NCBI GenBank assembly: GCA_001414485.1
Contig: LLEY01000041.1
Coordinates: 434,001-498,000 of the forward strand
Direction: 5' to 3'
Length of the DNA: 64,000 nt
Source of the DNA: Calycina herbarum
Lineage: Eukaryota > Ascomycota > Leotiomycetes > Helotiales > Pezizellaceae
Below are positions 46,586 to 58,302 of the stretch, piece after piece (within the stretch, counting starts at the first letter, position 1; every line of letters starts with the position of its first letter). Below the pieces are notes generated by a model. It was not told the origin of the DNA, ran no database searches, and was given only the letters and a program-made list of their open reading frames with translations. The position numbers were made by a program, and so were the translations under genes.

Positions 46586-47352
46586 AGTGGACATGGCGCG
46601 CGCGATATTTACGAAGTTATGACAGGAGTAGTAGGAAATAATTTGAAGAAAAAGGGTCCAGACCATGGGAAACCGTGAATATTAGAATTTCAGTACAGCT
46701 TAGGCCGGCGTTTCATTTGTTCTCTGTTTTCCCTCGGGCGCGTTTTTTCATAGCGTTGAGAGCGTGTTGCATTATTGCATGCATAGAGTAGAATGTCACA
46801 TATAGAGGCACCTTGTCTCTCTATTTGGGCGGGGTGCATTCGATGGATATGGCAGGTAAGCCATGGCGTTTCTGGTAACAGACAGCTCGTACATAAACTG
46901 GAAGCTGTAGCAAAATTCGAGATCCTATTCAACAGAATTGGGCTCATCACAATGAAAGATTTCTTTGATGTATCTTTTTTCTCTTTTTCAAACCAAGCCA
47001 GACTTTTCTGTAAACTAATCAATTTTAAGAGATAAATTCAAGATCAAAAGCCGAAGGTGAGAGTTGTGCGGGGAAAGGGGGAGATCTAGTCACGTGTTGA
47101 TGAGGAGCTCCTTCCTCTCGAGTCCGCCAACCTTCATCTTCGAAGCATCCCGTCATACCTACGCACCCCAGAATTTCGAGTCATAACCCCTTCGGAGTCT
47201 TGTTGTTGTATATGCGCCTGATATCTTCGCATATTCTTGGGGTTTTCTGATCTTGTTCCTTCCATTACCACCTTAGTCCTTGAGGCCGTTTGTTCGATTA
47301 CCTCCTCCTCGCCGCCTTCGAACAGGCGCGCTCCGACGCGAATGAGCCCAAG
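46586..47352. other. Intergenic stretch FLC / REC8
   Basis: About 0.8 kb between two plus-strand genes; 3' flank of the FLC gene and promoter of REC8. Nothing else recognised. Confidence 0.5.
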
Positions 47353-49929
47353 ATGTTTTATAGTCACGAGAGTGAGTTGCAATCCCGTTGTTCTAGGGAC
47401 AATAGCTAAACGCGTTTAGTCTTGACGAATCGCAAGTATGGCGTTGCGACCATCTGGTCAGTCACTTCCTCGCAACGCGTCACTTCTCCTTCGCGACTCG
47501 ATTTCTACGTGTCTTGCGCGATGAGTATAGTGTTATTTGGTCGTTACTTACTGACTTTACTTAGGCTCGCCGCAACTTTGGGCTCGAAGTCTGGAAAGAA
47601 GTTGAACCGCAAAGCCATCTGTAATGTTGATCTGCAGAAGGCATGTGGTACCATCATTGAACCTGAAGCGCCGATGGCATTGAGACTTTCAGGCAATCTT
47701 CTGTAAGTTCAAGCTCCTATGCGAGCTTCTTATTGTTCTAACGCGGGAAGATTTGGTGCTGTTCGAGTCTACTCTCAACAATGTGGTTATGTTCTTCATG
47801 ACGCGCAGGCAGCCCAGAACAACCTTCGCGCCCTGTTCAAAGTTTCTCGGACACAAGAACTTGATTTGGATGTTTCAAAAGCTCGGTATGTTCCCCCTTT
47901 CTTTCCGGAATCAACGTCCCAGCTAATATTTGCAGCCCTGATCAACTTATGCGTTTGGATGACCCCGCCTTCCAGTTGGACCAAGGACTTCCTGCATTGG
48001 ATTTCGATTTCATGGCCCTGCCAATCAACAACGATTCTCAACGTTCTACACAGTCTATGATGTCCATCCGCCGCCGAAGTGGCTCTGTATTGTCCTCTGC
48101 TTCCTCTATGCCAAACATGGATCTTGGTTCGTCCAGCGGCAATGGGGACTATCATCTCCCATCTGGTGACAGACTTGGCGCATCATCAGCGCAAAAGCAA
48201 CTCTTCGGAAATGTAGGAGATGATGAGCCGCATATCTATCAAGATGATAACCAATTGGAAGACATTGGTCTCTACTTTGGTGAAGATGGAAATTTGGTTG
48301 ATGATCCTTTTCTCGATGCCGGCCGCCAACTCAGCGCTCGACCTCAAATACAATTGGGAAGCGACGCAGCTATGCAGCGAGTCCGTGACGATCATGCCGG
48401 TGGTGCCATGGACGAAGATATCTTCAAAATGCCCGATTATGGTAATGATGACTATCCAATGGGTGGTCTAGATGATGGCGCGTTGCCGGAAAATGCCGAA
48501 CCATTCCCAGAGCGAAACGAGTTCTTCATGACTGGAGCTCTTCAACAAGATGATCAACATCTAGACCGACATGGTAACTTGCAGGATCGCGTCCACGGTT
48601 CTGGTAGACTCCCTTCATCGGTTACTGACGAAGATGCATCATCTATCTCAGCTCAGGCTCCTCAGAAGAAGCGCCGCAAGACTAAGAAGCAACAAGCCGC
48701 CGATGATGTTCTAATTGTGCGTACGAAGCAACTTCATATCTGGAGAGAGGAATATCTTGAGATTATGGCAGCAGGGAATATTATGAAGAGTAATCACAGA
48801 GCTGCCGTTCAGGCGAAGAAGAATGCACTTCACTTTGTGTATGGAACTGGTATGTCAATTTTCATTTTCTCTCTGCCTGCAAAATTCCCTGTCTCACGAG
48901 GCACTAATGTCACCCTCTTTGAACGTTTTCGAAACTAAACTAATGCCGTTGATAGGTATTATGGGTGTTGGAGAGGGTCATGGTGCTTCCAAGTTTGCTA
49001 GTCCATTGGACATGTTTTCGGGAGCTGTTCTCATGGCAAAAATCACCGGCATCCCAATCCCGTCTCCAACAAAGAGCTCGAAGCGCATCCGCGACGGAGA
49101 AGATGAACAACTGTCTCCGTCTCCAAAACGCTCCCGCCATGAAGACGAAGTCGGACGTGACTACGACAGCCAAGTTCAAATGATGCTCGACAACGATATG
49201 CCCGAAAAATATCTCAACGACAGTGACATCGAAATGGGCCGAAATGCACCATCATCCGCTCTCAACGATCACCCTTCCTCAGCAATGATGCCTTGGAATA
49301 GATCCAATTCCCATCACTCTCACCAAAAGCTCTTGTCTTCACGCGGACCTGGTTCCCTGATCGCTGGCTCAGTTGGTCGTAGACTGACCTCTCCTCTTGT
49401 TGGCCGTGGCTCTGCATTACCTGGAGACCTCGAGCAATTCAATATCCAACACGAGGAGGATCGAATCATGTACGGTCGCGACGACGACTCGGATATGCCA
49501 GGCAGTCAACCCTTCTATGGTGGATTCCCCAGCTCTTCACGCGCCGAACCTCTCGTTGATGACGCGGAGTTCGAACAATTCGGTCCCGCGGCTGAGGTTG
49601 ACACGCAAACGGCCGGACAATCGCAATGGGTTGCTCAGGCTCTCGATAAGGAATCTAATAATTTCTTTGAGTATGTTCAGAATACGATTTTTGAGCGCGA
49701 GGATGACGAGTTGAGCCTTGATGAGAATGAACGGGCGAAGGAGGTGCATAAATCTGTCACTTTTGGGGAATTGTTCCCGGAGAAGACGAGTGTTATTGTG
49801 GCTGCTCAGGCTTTTTATCATATCTTGACCTTGGCGACGAGAAACCGGTTGTTGGTCCAGCAGATGGATGCGGAGGGTGAGCATGATATTTGTGGGGCGA
49901 TTAATATTCGTGTCAAGGAGCTCTTTTGA
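47353..49929 (+). CDS. REC8: Meiotic cohesin kleisin REC8
   Basis: Six exons, join(47353..47371,47420..47456,47565..47702,47751..47885,47936..48849,48956..49929), 738 aa. The N-terminal SMC3-binding domain reads MFYSHEILTNRKYGVATIWL across the first introns. AATLGSKSGKKLNRKAI, PMALRLSGNLLFGAV and RVYSQQCGYVLHDAQAAQN follow. The GVxxIWLAATLGSK form and the basic patch before the conserved WREEYLEIMAAG helix resemble fission-yeast Rec8 rather than Rad21. The C-terminal winged helix that binds SMC1 is VTFGELFPEKTSVIVAAQAF and what follows. The middle is disordered, with a basic KKRRKTKK patch. It closes the cohesin ring in meiosis and is cut by separase. RAD21 remains a less likely alternative. 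Confidence 0.9.
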
Positions 49930-51393
49930 GGGAGTCTTTGTATGGATATGTGAGGAGAAGAGCGGTTGTGGGTTTTGTTTGAGCAACCTGGAAAAGGGGA
50001 TGGATATATTTTTGCTATTTCTTTTAACGACGACTGATACGACCGACTACATATTTTTGCTACATTGGGATGGATGGGTACTCGGTCTGGGATTGAGAGA
50101 TATGGTACTGGGGATACATATTTTTGCTACATTTACATACGGATGGGAAAGGAAAGGAAAAAGAGGGAAGGGATACCCGTAGATGGAGAGATGATACCCC
50201 CATACATGGTTTAATTGCTTATTTAGCCAGGATTTTTGCTAGAATTGATAGACGAATGGATGAATGATTGACTGATGGACTTGCTGTTTCACTGTGGTTT
50301 ATGTGAGTTGTGACTGGATTGTCTCCTTACAAGCCTTCAAGCGAGATTCATCACACCCGCCAGCTGAAGAACAACGAAGTCGTTTGGGTAAATGATTCGG
50401 TCCTTGGAGAATACCGGAAGGTACTGCTAGAGCATTTCTCTCGTTGTACATATCAGGATCTTGCTTGGTGACTCTTAGTGCAATCCTGATTACAGAGGAC
50501 GCCATAAAAAGTACGGGGGAAAAAAAAAGTATAGAGGATACGGGTGCGGGGCAGTGCCCTGTAAAGTGCTCTGAAGACTTCTGATTTGCCAGCCTCCCTA
50601 AAAGGACTCGATACCCTGAAGCTATGGGGGCTAAGCGAGCCTATGGAAGGTCATTAAGCGCTAATTTACAAGGGGGGTGAAATACAGCGCTCTCGTCAGA
50701 AGAGTTACTGTCTTTAGCATACTATTATAGGGTATTACAAGCGTTGTGCTGTCAATATTTTTCATGGCGTCAGGCGACAAGCTCTACGGGGATAAAGTCC
50801 AAGAGGAGATCAGAAAAATACCAAAAAAATCTGGAAGAATTCGCTGATGTCTAATTGACAATCTCGTAGAGTTGTATCTATTTTCATTCAGCGGTGAGAG
50901 GTTGTTCTCGATTTTCTGGCCCTTTCATCAGGATAAGTGGCAGTAAACGGCCCACCTGGGACAAATGGCAACGAATACAACTCAACACAAGCAAGTGAAT
51001 ACTTTATATAGTTGATCTTCTATCTATTTGATTAGCACCCTCCAGATCAACTTGTATTTTCCCTGTAGTTTTACGATTTTTCTACCTCGAGTTATTTTGT
51101 CCACCGCGAGGGCGTCTTACCTTAGAATACTTGCAGGGTCTGTATGCATAGCTGTTGGTTGGTTTGTTGTTTGTGACAAGGCGAGTCACCATCACTTGGG
51201 GATCATGCATATTTCCCTCGGCTGGATAAATATGCAGTTGGAAACCAACAAAACAAGATGTTTCTATATACCACAAGAGGAGTAGTGAAAGCTCCAAATT
51301 CCACGGAGTTCCATTGGCAAATTTGCGCATCTGTTGATCTTTTCTCCCTTTTGGCATCACTTCGAAAGTAAAACTCCATTCCAACTTATCGCC
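49930..51393. other. Intergenic stretch with a dispersed repeat
   Basis: 1.5 kb. Motif TTTTTGCTA recurs several times at 50008-50245 in the 3' flank of REC8. A dispersed repeat is at 50551-50695. The rest is AT-rich with no gene. Confidence 0.5.
50551..50695. repeat. Dispersed repeat, copy 1
   Basis: This segment (gcagtgccctgtaaagtgct at its left end) is clearly related to 60970-61126 in the same orientation. The two share TGCCCTGTAAA-TGC, CTGAAG, GCC-CCTCCCT-AAAAGG and GGTCATTA/GGCATTA blocks. The right end (aatttacaagggggg) is loosely complementary to the left end, as in small TIR elements. Confidence 0.65.
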
Positions 51394-52303
51394 ATGGGAA
51401 AACCAAGTTTTGTTTGTGTTCCCGGTGCCTGGCACACTCCCGCTGGTTATGATGCTCTCATAAAGCTCTTACAGAAGGATGGGTATGATGCTGTTGCTGT
51501 CTCACTTCCATCTGTTGGTTGTAAGCCCGTGACATACGACTTCAGCGAAGACGTCGAAGCTATTCGCAGTACAGTTACAAAGTTGTCAGATGATGGAAAG
51601 GATGTTATCCCCGTTCTTCACTCCTATGGTGGAATGTGTGGAGGACAAGCTTTAGAAGGGTTGGCTAAGGAAGAACGAGCTTCGAAGGGGTTGAAAGGAG
51701 GGGTTGTCAGAGGTATGTTCCAATATTCCATGGTTGTGTTGCTGAATTTGTATTGATACTGATACTAATCCTCGTTTAGTGGTTTATATCATGGCGATGA
51801 TGCTTTCAGAGGGAGCTCAGCCAGCTCCAAGAGGAACCACCGAGAACATGTACCTCTTTATGAAAGCTGATCTCGAGGTATTGAAACCGCTTTTCATTAT
51901 CGAATTTTTAAAACCTGAAGCATATCTGATCCTTATTTTCATAGGCTGGCATCGTGACAGTCGCACCGACCGATGCTATTTCTGTATTTTACAATGACTT
52001 CCCAAGGAACAGGCGGAAAAACTCGCAGCAGAGCTTGAACCACAGAGCATTGGAGTCTTTTGGAGTCAAGCCACGTATGCGCCGTGGAGGAAGATTCCGA
52101 CGACCTTTGTTCTTTGTGAAAACGACCAATCTTTATCTATGGCTTATGCTGAATACCTGCTGAGCGCTGCAAAGGCCACTGACGACCATAAGATTGACAC
52201 TTTGGAGAAGTGCGATGCGGGGCATTTTGTGATGATCAGTCGGCCTGAATGGCTTGCTGGTGTTCTTAAGAAGGCGGCGGTACCAAAGTCTGATGGCAAG
52301 TGA
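51394..52303 (+). pseudogene. Alpha/beta-hydrolase, frameshifted in the last exon
   Basis: Exons 51394..51712, 51780..51877 and 51945..52303. The start gives MGKPSFVCVPGAWHTPAGYD, with the oxyanion-hole strand. The nucleophile elbow is HSYGGMCGG (Ser). The middle exon reads VVYIMAMMLSEGAQPAP. In the last exon AGIVTVAPTDAISVFYNDF is followed by CCC at 52001-52003, where CCCC would continue as PKEQAEKLAAELEPQSIG and on to the catalytic His region DAGHFVMISRPEWLAGVL. With one C restored the protein is 258 aa, normal for this esterase-like family. As given it loses the catalytic Asp and His. It converges on a flavin monooxygenase gene, which could act on the same aromatic or ester substrate, but that is inference. 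Confidence 0.82.
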
Positions 52304-53125
52304 GGATTCATGTTTTGACGCACTCATGATTTTGGGCCATGTGAGAGGCGATAAAGCAAGAGGGGTGATTCGCAAATGTTTTGAAGGGAGGAGCGCATAG
52401 TAGCTTGACTGTTGTGAGGAAGACGCTTAACAGAGAGCCGCAAAGAGATTAAATATGGGATTGGGAAAAAGACCTGGTTAAATGATATACAGTGGTTGAG
52501 GTAATGCATTTTGTACGTGCTAAAAAGTACTTGAAGCTTGCGAGGTAGAGGCTGGTTCTCGTCCCTCACCCCGCGATCCTTTTTCCACGAAGAAAATCAG
52601 GCATATGGCCAAGGGGGGACACTCCCGGAGTGGTGAGAGCCGAAGTTGCGTGAGGTCAAGGTCAAGGTCGGGAGGTCGAGGTTTGAAAGGAGGGAGGAGT
52701 AACTGACGGGGGGTGTTAAGCGCGAGTCTAGAGGGTCGAGTTAAAAGGGACGAGTCGATCCGAGGGATAGAAGGGGCGACTGAGGTGCCGAGTCGAGGTG
52801 TTGAGGTTCGAGAACCGAACTTCTGAAAAGGGATGAACACCTTACCCACCCGCGCACCACTGTCGCACTGAGAATTAAAAATTTCCTCTTCCCGGCTCCA
52901 AACCCGACCTGGACTAGCTTTAGCATTAACCCCCTCCTCGGATTGAGATTTCGTCGTCTTGTCTCTCCTAAGTGGGTAGGAAAGTGGTCACCCGCAGACA
53001 ATCAAGTCAATGATGGTATCTCTATGCAATCCTGGCTAGATTTAAAAAGATGCTGAAGGGATTTCAGATAATAAAATAGAGTATCCTTTATTTCAGGAAG
53101 TGGAATCGAAGTGATTGTAACCTCC
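52304..53125. other. Convergent intergenic stretch
   Basis: 0.8 kb. 52600-52800 has many gtcgag/ggtcaagg words and is GC-richer than its surroundings. It is not rRNA or tRNA as far as I can tell, and no gene is evident. Confidence 0.45.
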
Positions 53126-54458
53126 TCACAAGATAGCCTTCAAAGCCTCTGGTACCTCCCCCATGAGACAAAACTCCCCAAAAGCCTTACTAATTCCCAG
53201 TTCTCGTCTTCCCGCCTCAATAACTTCCTTCTCCCACTCCTCTAGCCCCATTTCCCCACTCACCACCTTCTCCAAACCCAAAGCCTGCCCCGCAGCAAGA
53301 TCCGTAGCAATAGCAGTATGTGGCCGACACTGAGTCAATGCATCGCCCACAATCACCAATTTACCCTCATAAAAGACACTCTTTTGGGGTGGCAACTCAC
53401 GGATCGCAGAGACGAAAGGATCTTGCGTTTTCGAAATCACATCTGAGAAAGCAGGTGGGAGAGTGCGTGTTTTTTCTAGTACTTCTGACCAGATTTTGGG
53501 TTGCATTTTTCCGCGTGGAATGGTGGCTGTGTGGATCATGTTTGAGGTGTCCGTGAATATTTCTTGGAATCTTTGGGAGGGAAAGGGGAGGTATTGGTAC
53601 CAGACCCAGATGAAGTCGAATTTGTTTTCTGGTGTAGGGTTTTCGGATGGTACGTAGTATCTGTAGTATGTAACCTCAGCGAGTGTTTTAGATTTCTGCG
53701 GAGGAGAAGAAAGATTTTTAAGAACTCACGAGACAATATACCCATCATCAGTTCTGAAAAGCACAACCCTATTCGCCAAAACCTCTTTTGCTCCGTCGGA
53801 AACTTCAGATTCTGGGACACTTCCTCTCCAGGTAATATACCCCACATACTCCGGGGCTAGATCTGGTATCAACTTTCGACGTATCCGAGAATTCGCTCCA
53901 TCGGCTGCTATCACTAAATCCGCTTGCATCTTCTTCTCACTTCCATCCTCGAGGTCTGGATACACAACCTCCATCTTCTCCCCAACCTCCCTCACATCAT
54001 CAACCCTCATCCCAGTCTCATAAATAAACTTCTTCTCCCCTCCACCATTTTCCGCTTCCCTCTCATCCTCCTCCAAAAACGCCTCCCTAAACATCCTCCA
54101 CAAAGCCCGCCAAGTAGTAAAATACATATCTCCTTGCTGTGGCATATTCATGAGAACTTCTCCTTTTCCATTCACCAATTCCACTTTATCCATGATATGA
54201 GCATATTCTTTATTGTAATTCTTGATGTATCTTTGAATCAAAGAGTGTACTGCTGGTCCGGCGCGGATTCCTGCTGCTTCGCTTGAGAGGGTTGAGGGGA
54301 GGGATTTCTCGAGAATACGGATGCTTTGGGCGTGGTGTTTGAGGACTAGGGCGTGGAGCAGGGAGGAGAGGGATCCTCCTACCTATGTGAAAAATTAGAG
54401 GGTCTGAGTTGAGGGATGTGGTACTTACGATAACTATGTCCAGTGGTTTTTCGTACAT
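53126..54458 (-). CDS. FAD-dependent aromatic-ring monooxygenase-like protein
   Basis: Three exons, complement(join(53126..53660,53730..54382,54429..54458)), 405 aa. The N-terminal dinucleotide fold IVIVGGSLSSLLHALVLKHH is formed across the first intron. The DG-type motif is ADLVIAADGANSRIRRKL, and the second FAD motif is VIVGDALTQCRPHTAIATDL. This is the flavoprotein hydroxylase family (salicylate or dihydroxypyridine hydroxylase-like), which uses NAD(P)H and O2. The Rossmann motif lacks the usual third Gly spacing (GGSLSS instead of GxGxxG) but related proteins show GGS too. No membrane segment. It lies tail to tail with the alpha/beta-hydrolase gene. The substrate is unknown. Confidence 0.88.
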
Positions 54459-55110
54459 TGTCTTTGGGTTGCTGGTGGAGTGAAAGTTGATGAGTGTGAA
54501 ATCTGTGATGGCATTATTTGAGAAGTGGGGGGCTGCTTCCACAAAGTGTTACATATGAACTCTCACTTTTGCTGATTGTGTTGGGTCAGATCCAACCTCA
54601 CTGCTTGAGTTGGTTGGTTAAGTGACCCATACAGGCACGAGATATTAAGTGAGGCGGTATGTACGTAAGTACCAACAGCATTGCGTAAACCCCTGGCAAC
54701 CAGGGAGAATATTGGGTCTCGGTGCTTTGGATGAAATGGATAATACGTCGCCGAATTACCCAAACAGAGAGTTTTAGAAATGCGATGGTAGTTGTCGAGA
54801 TTTGGCCCCTTATTTGGTGTATTACACTCAGTAAATACGATGAAAATTTGAACGAGTCTTTATGATGTGAGTGGAATTACATGCCTTAGCCAAAGTATTT
54901 GAGTGGGCTTCGGTTCTTCAGCAAGACTATTTTCTTCTAGTTGGATGTTCTCATCCCTTGCTCAAGTCTTCGGTTCGCAAACTCTCATATATCGCTTCTC
55001 TAACCGTCAATGTTTCGATTTTCTAAGACCAGGAGCAGGACCACAAATCTTTGAAAACAGCCTCTCACTCTCTCTAGCTCTTCCCAAACGACTTAACCCG
55101 CTTTCGATAA
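54459..55110. other. Intergenic stretch
   Basis: 0.65 kb between two minus-strand genes, containing the promoter of the monooxygenase gene. Nothing specific seen. Confidence 0.5.
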
Positions 55111-55950
55111 CTAAACCATCCCATCTTCTCCAAGCAATTCTTCCAGGCGTTCTCTTCTAGTAATCCATTCCTTGTCCTTCTTCCCAAGATGAAGCACCTC
55201 AGTTAAAAGGGCTCCTTGAATGTCATAATGAACATACAGTGCCTGGTCAGCAATATCTTTAGCTCCCCGCATATCTCTCACCCTAACGTAATCTAGCCAT
55301 CGCAAAAACACCTTCTTGAATTCCCCCTTGTGGTCCACCAAGTTTACGTAAAGCTTCGCATGTAGGTGGAACATATCGTCAATCTCGTGTCCCAACTTGA
55401 CTAACTTCTTGCCTTCCTTGACGTCGACTCCAAATAAGATTTCGAAAAGACGTGTATGGTCGAAGGAAGCCGATTGTTCAAGATCATAGAGCTGTTGGAT
55501 CGACTTGAGGCATAGGTGGAATGAGAGTTGGTAGTCTCGTTGGCCCGAGAAAGTTCCAGAATCATAAATCATGAGCCACCGGCGTGGTTTGGAAGGCATT
55601 CTTGCAAGTTGTTGGAAATGCTTTAGAACGCTTTCCATTTGGCTCGCGTTCAAAGTTACTCGTCTTTCCCACGCTCTCTCTATAGCCTGTATTCGGGGCT
55701 CAATTTCTCTCCCCCAATTTAACAGGCGGGTCTCTAAGGTTTCTATGTCGTTCCTCAGACTTAATCGGCTCGCCTCCGAATTCGAGAGGAGGGTACGTAT
55801 CTTCTCGAAGAAGCGGTTGTTCATCCCCGAGTGAAAATTGCGTTGAATTCCTGGTATACTAGACGCCTTGCCATTTTTGACGAGATCTACCCAATGGGTC
55901 TTATCTGGGAGACTCGGACGAACGGTGCGTATAAAGAGTGCTCGAGACAT
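55111..55950 (-). CDS. Hypothetical protein, helical
   Basis: Single exon, 279 aa. I do not recognise the family. The N-terminus is basic (MSRALFIRTVRPSLPDKTHW). A coiled-coil-like helix follows (SRLSLRNDIETLETRLLNWG, then EPRIQAIERAWERRV). The rest is helical with several His and Trp (FHLHAKLYVNLVDHKG, ALYVHYDIQGALLTEVLHLG). Length, good codon continuity and the absence of stops support a real gene. It is followed to the right by another orphan gene. Confidence 0.6.
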   Translation of the reverse strand: MSRALFIRTVRPSLPDKTHWVDLVKNGKASSIPGIQRNFHSGMNNRFFEKIRTLLSNSEASRLSLRNDIETLETRLLNWGREIEPRIQAIERAWERRVTLNASQMESVLKHFQQLARMPSKPRRWLMIYDSGTFSGQRDYQLSFHLCLKSIQQLYDLEQSASFDHTRLFEILFGVDVKEGKKLVKLGHEIDDMFHLHAKLYVNLVDHKGEFKKVFLRWLDYVRVRDMRGAKDIADQALYVHYDIQGALLTEVLHLGKKDKEWITRRERLEELLGEDGMV

Positions 55951-56820
55951 GAGAAGGTATGATTGGTGTGTGGCTGTATATCTTGAAACAGCTAAGAGTG
56001 TGTTGTGTTGAAGAGTCCGGAGGGGTTGGAAGAGCTTTTTGATTTACTATTACTTATGACTCATACAAGCTAGCTCTACTAGCGTGAAACGATGATTTTT
56101 CGTCGTGGCCTGATCCATTAGACCAATAAATCCTTACACAGTAACAGAGTGAATTTTCGAAGGGGTTGAATCTAAATAGTAAGACATCACACTCCGACAT
56201 CCATCTATTATTTTGTGCAAGATCATCTCGGACAATCGTAGTAGAAGAGCTTCAAATTCTTCTATGAAGCCAAGGAACTGAATTTGGAGGATAATTGAGC
56301 GTAAAGTGTTCTAATATACTTGGTAACAGAGGGTCTCCTGCTTCTTAAGACAAACTCCGACACACCCGAGAAGCAATCAAGAAATATGGACGCCTTAATC
56401 ATGGAGAATTATGTACACCAATCCAAACCCACCAATTACCATTTCTAATTACTCAACTCTCTACGCGAAACCACCAACTCTCCCAGCTAGAAACTCCACA
56501 ACCATACACTCTAAAATCTGACTCATCTAGCATCGAGCCGGCTTCTTTGAGCCCTTTGTTATTCACAACCAAAGCTAAGCTGATCTATCAATGTCGATGT
56601 AAGTGTTGATCTAAATTCTTGTTTATGAATCACATAGAATTGTGAGTAATATGATACTTTTGTGAATATCCTTATACTCTTGATACCTGTGAATCACCAG
56701 AAAAGAGTATAAAAGCAACTTTTTTTCCTAGATAGAGGTCTCTCCAAAATACATCAAAACATAAATCATTTCCATACACTACTCAAACACACACTTTGAG
56801 AATAATTTTTGAATCTCAAA
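55951..56820. promoter_or_regulatory. Divergent intergenic region of two orphan genes
   Basis: 870 bp of AT-rich DNA between the minus-strand 279-aa gene and the plus-strand 368-aa gene. A TATA box lies near its right end. Confidence 0.45.
56708..56714 (+). promoter_or_regulatory. TATA box of the 368-aa orphan gene
   Basis: TATAAAA lies about 107 bases before the ATG at 56821. It supports transcription of this orphan gene from a regulated-type promoter. Confidence 0.5.
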
Positions 56821-58031
56821 ATGTCTTCTTCAAGCAGGGCTTCGCAAATTTCTCCCTCAAACCCTCCCCCTGGCTCCGAGTCACTCAACCCTGAAGACTC
56901 CAATGAGACACAATCCAAAATAGACCGAGTCGATTTCACCTTTCAACAGCACCCAGCAACCGGACTTGGGGAGAAGGGGAGTACTTATGTTAAAGAGCAG
57001 TTAGGTATTTGGCAAAAGTCGCCGAAGGATGATAGGCCTGCAAGAATCGCCAAAGCAGAAAAAATAGCATGGAATTTGAAGGAGTATGTCCCCTTGAAAC
57101 TTACGAAATTCCGTTGCTGACACTTAACAGTGAGTTGATCAAAATGTTTCCCAACGATGAGAAGGCATCCGAGAAGAGACTTGCCGCCACTATGAAACGT
57201 TATAACCCAAATGGAAACGAGACAAAGGAGGCTATTGCCGAAATGGTTAAGGAAACATTTGAAGTGGAGGCCGAGAAGCAACGAAACACACACCTTTTCA
57301 AAACATTCATTCAATATATCCAGCAAAACTTGGAAACTCCTGCTATGCAAAGAGTTACAAAAATCTGGGCTTTTGGAGGTTGGCTGATCGCCCACCCCCG
57401 AGCCATCGATGAGTTCGAGAAATTAGAACCTGCTTATGACGCGTGCATATTTCAACATGCAGCTGTTTTGGAAGTTCAAAAAATTCTTGAAGATGGGAAG
57501 AAGAAAAGTATCCCAATTTTCTTCCAAGACCCCGCTTACACTGAATTGGATAAAGAGGTCGCTCAACTACTAGGCGAAAATAGTAATGGCCGTGCAACAG
57601 TGGTTGAAGATAAGGACGGGGAACGCAAAGCATGGCTCGATCTCGATGAGAATACTTTCTTCATCTCATTGCAAGCGTCCATACAGGTCAACCGTCTTGT
57701 CTTCGAACTCACGAAACCAGCGGTATATTTGTACGATGTTGATATTATGAAAGGTTTCTTTAATGCACCTCCCCAGCGCCTCATAGAATTACATGGAGAG
57801 GAGCAGCAGTACAAAATTCCAATGACTGGGCAGTAAGTGACTATAATTGTATTAATAGTATCTCGTGGATTCGCTAATTATAGCTTTAGATTTAAATATG
57901 ACTTCAGTAAGTTTGAAGTTGATTACAAGAGAATTGTAATCCCCTTCAGGGAAGAAGACGCTGGTGAAAATGGAAAAACTCGTGCCCTTGGTAAACCACA
58001 TCTTTTTCTTCGCAACATTCCCAAACTTTAA
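56821..58031 (+). CDS. Hypothetical protein (orphan)
   Basis: Three exons, join(56821..57083,57131..57832,57890..58031), about 368 aa. The first intron (gtatgt...ttaacag) joins AWNLK to DELIKMFPNDEKASEKRLAA. The second (gtaagt...) may end at 57883 or 57889, differing by two residues. The sequence starts Ser/Pro-rich (MSSSSRASQISPSNPPPGSE) and is then mixed helix and strand (IFFQDPAYTELDKEVAQLLG, FFNAPPQRLIELHGEEQQYK). I recognise no domain, signal peptide or membrane segment. Well-formed introns that keep the frame argue for a real gene. Confidence 0.7.
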
Positions 58032-58302
58032 CGGGACAAGGTCAAAACTGGCAAGTCACTAACCATCCCCGGGGTTGATTATTTTTATGCAATTTGACGC
58101 GTTGTTTTAATGGTTGATAGTTCTGGTTTACCTCAAGCACTCAAAGTTTTTGTTCGCTGGTTTAGAATTGCGCTCTTGTAATTAATTAGTACCTTAATAT
58201 TCCCCTACACAATAAAAATGCATGGATTTTCACCCAATATTACGCGAAAAGCTCAAATACAATAAAACCAGCAACCTTACTGCGCCTGAATTTTCCAACT
58301 CC

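Noticed and set aside
47353..49929. RAD21/SCC1 (mitotic kleisin) as the identity of this cohesin subunit
   Set aside because: The N-terminal GVATIWLAATLGSK pattern and the central WREEYLEIMAAG helix agree better with Rec8. A tree would settle it.
51990..52020. An intron as explanation for the alpha/beta-hydrolase frame change
   Set aside because: Protein similarity is continuous through the site (NDFP then KEQAEK). A single missing C is the only simple fit.
52600..52860. Possible rRNA or tRNA fragment in the GC-richer segment
   Set aside because: The GGTTCGAGAACC word looks like part of a T-arm, but no acceptor stem, D-arm or anticodon arm can be placed around it.
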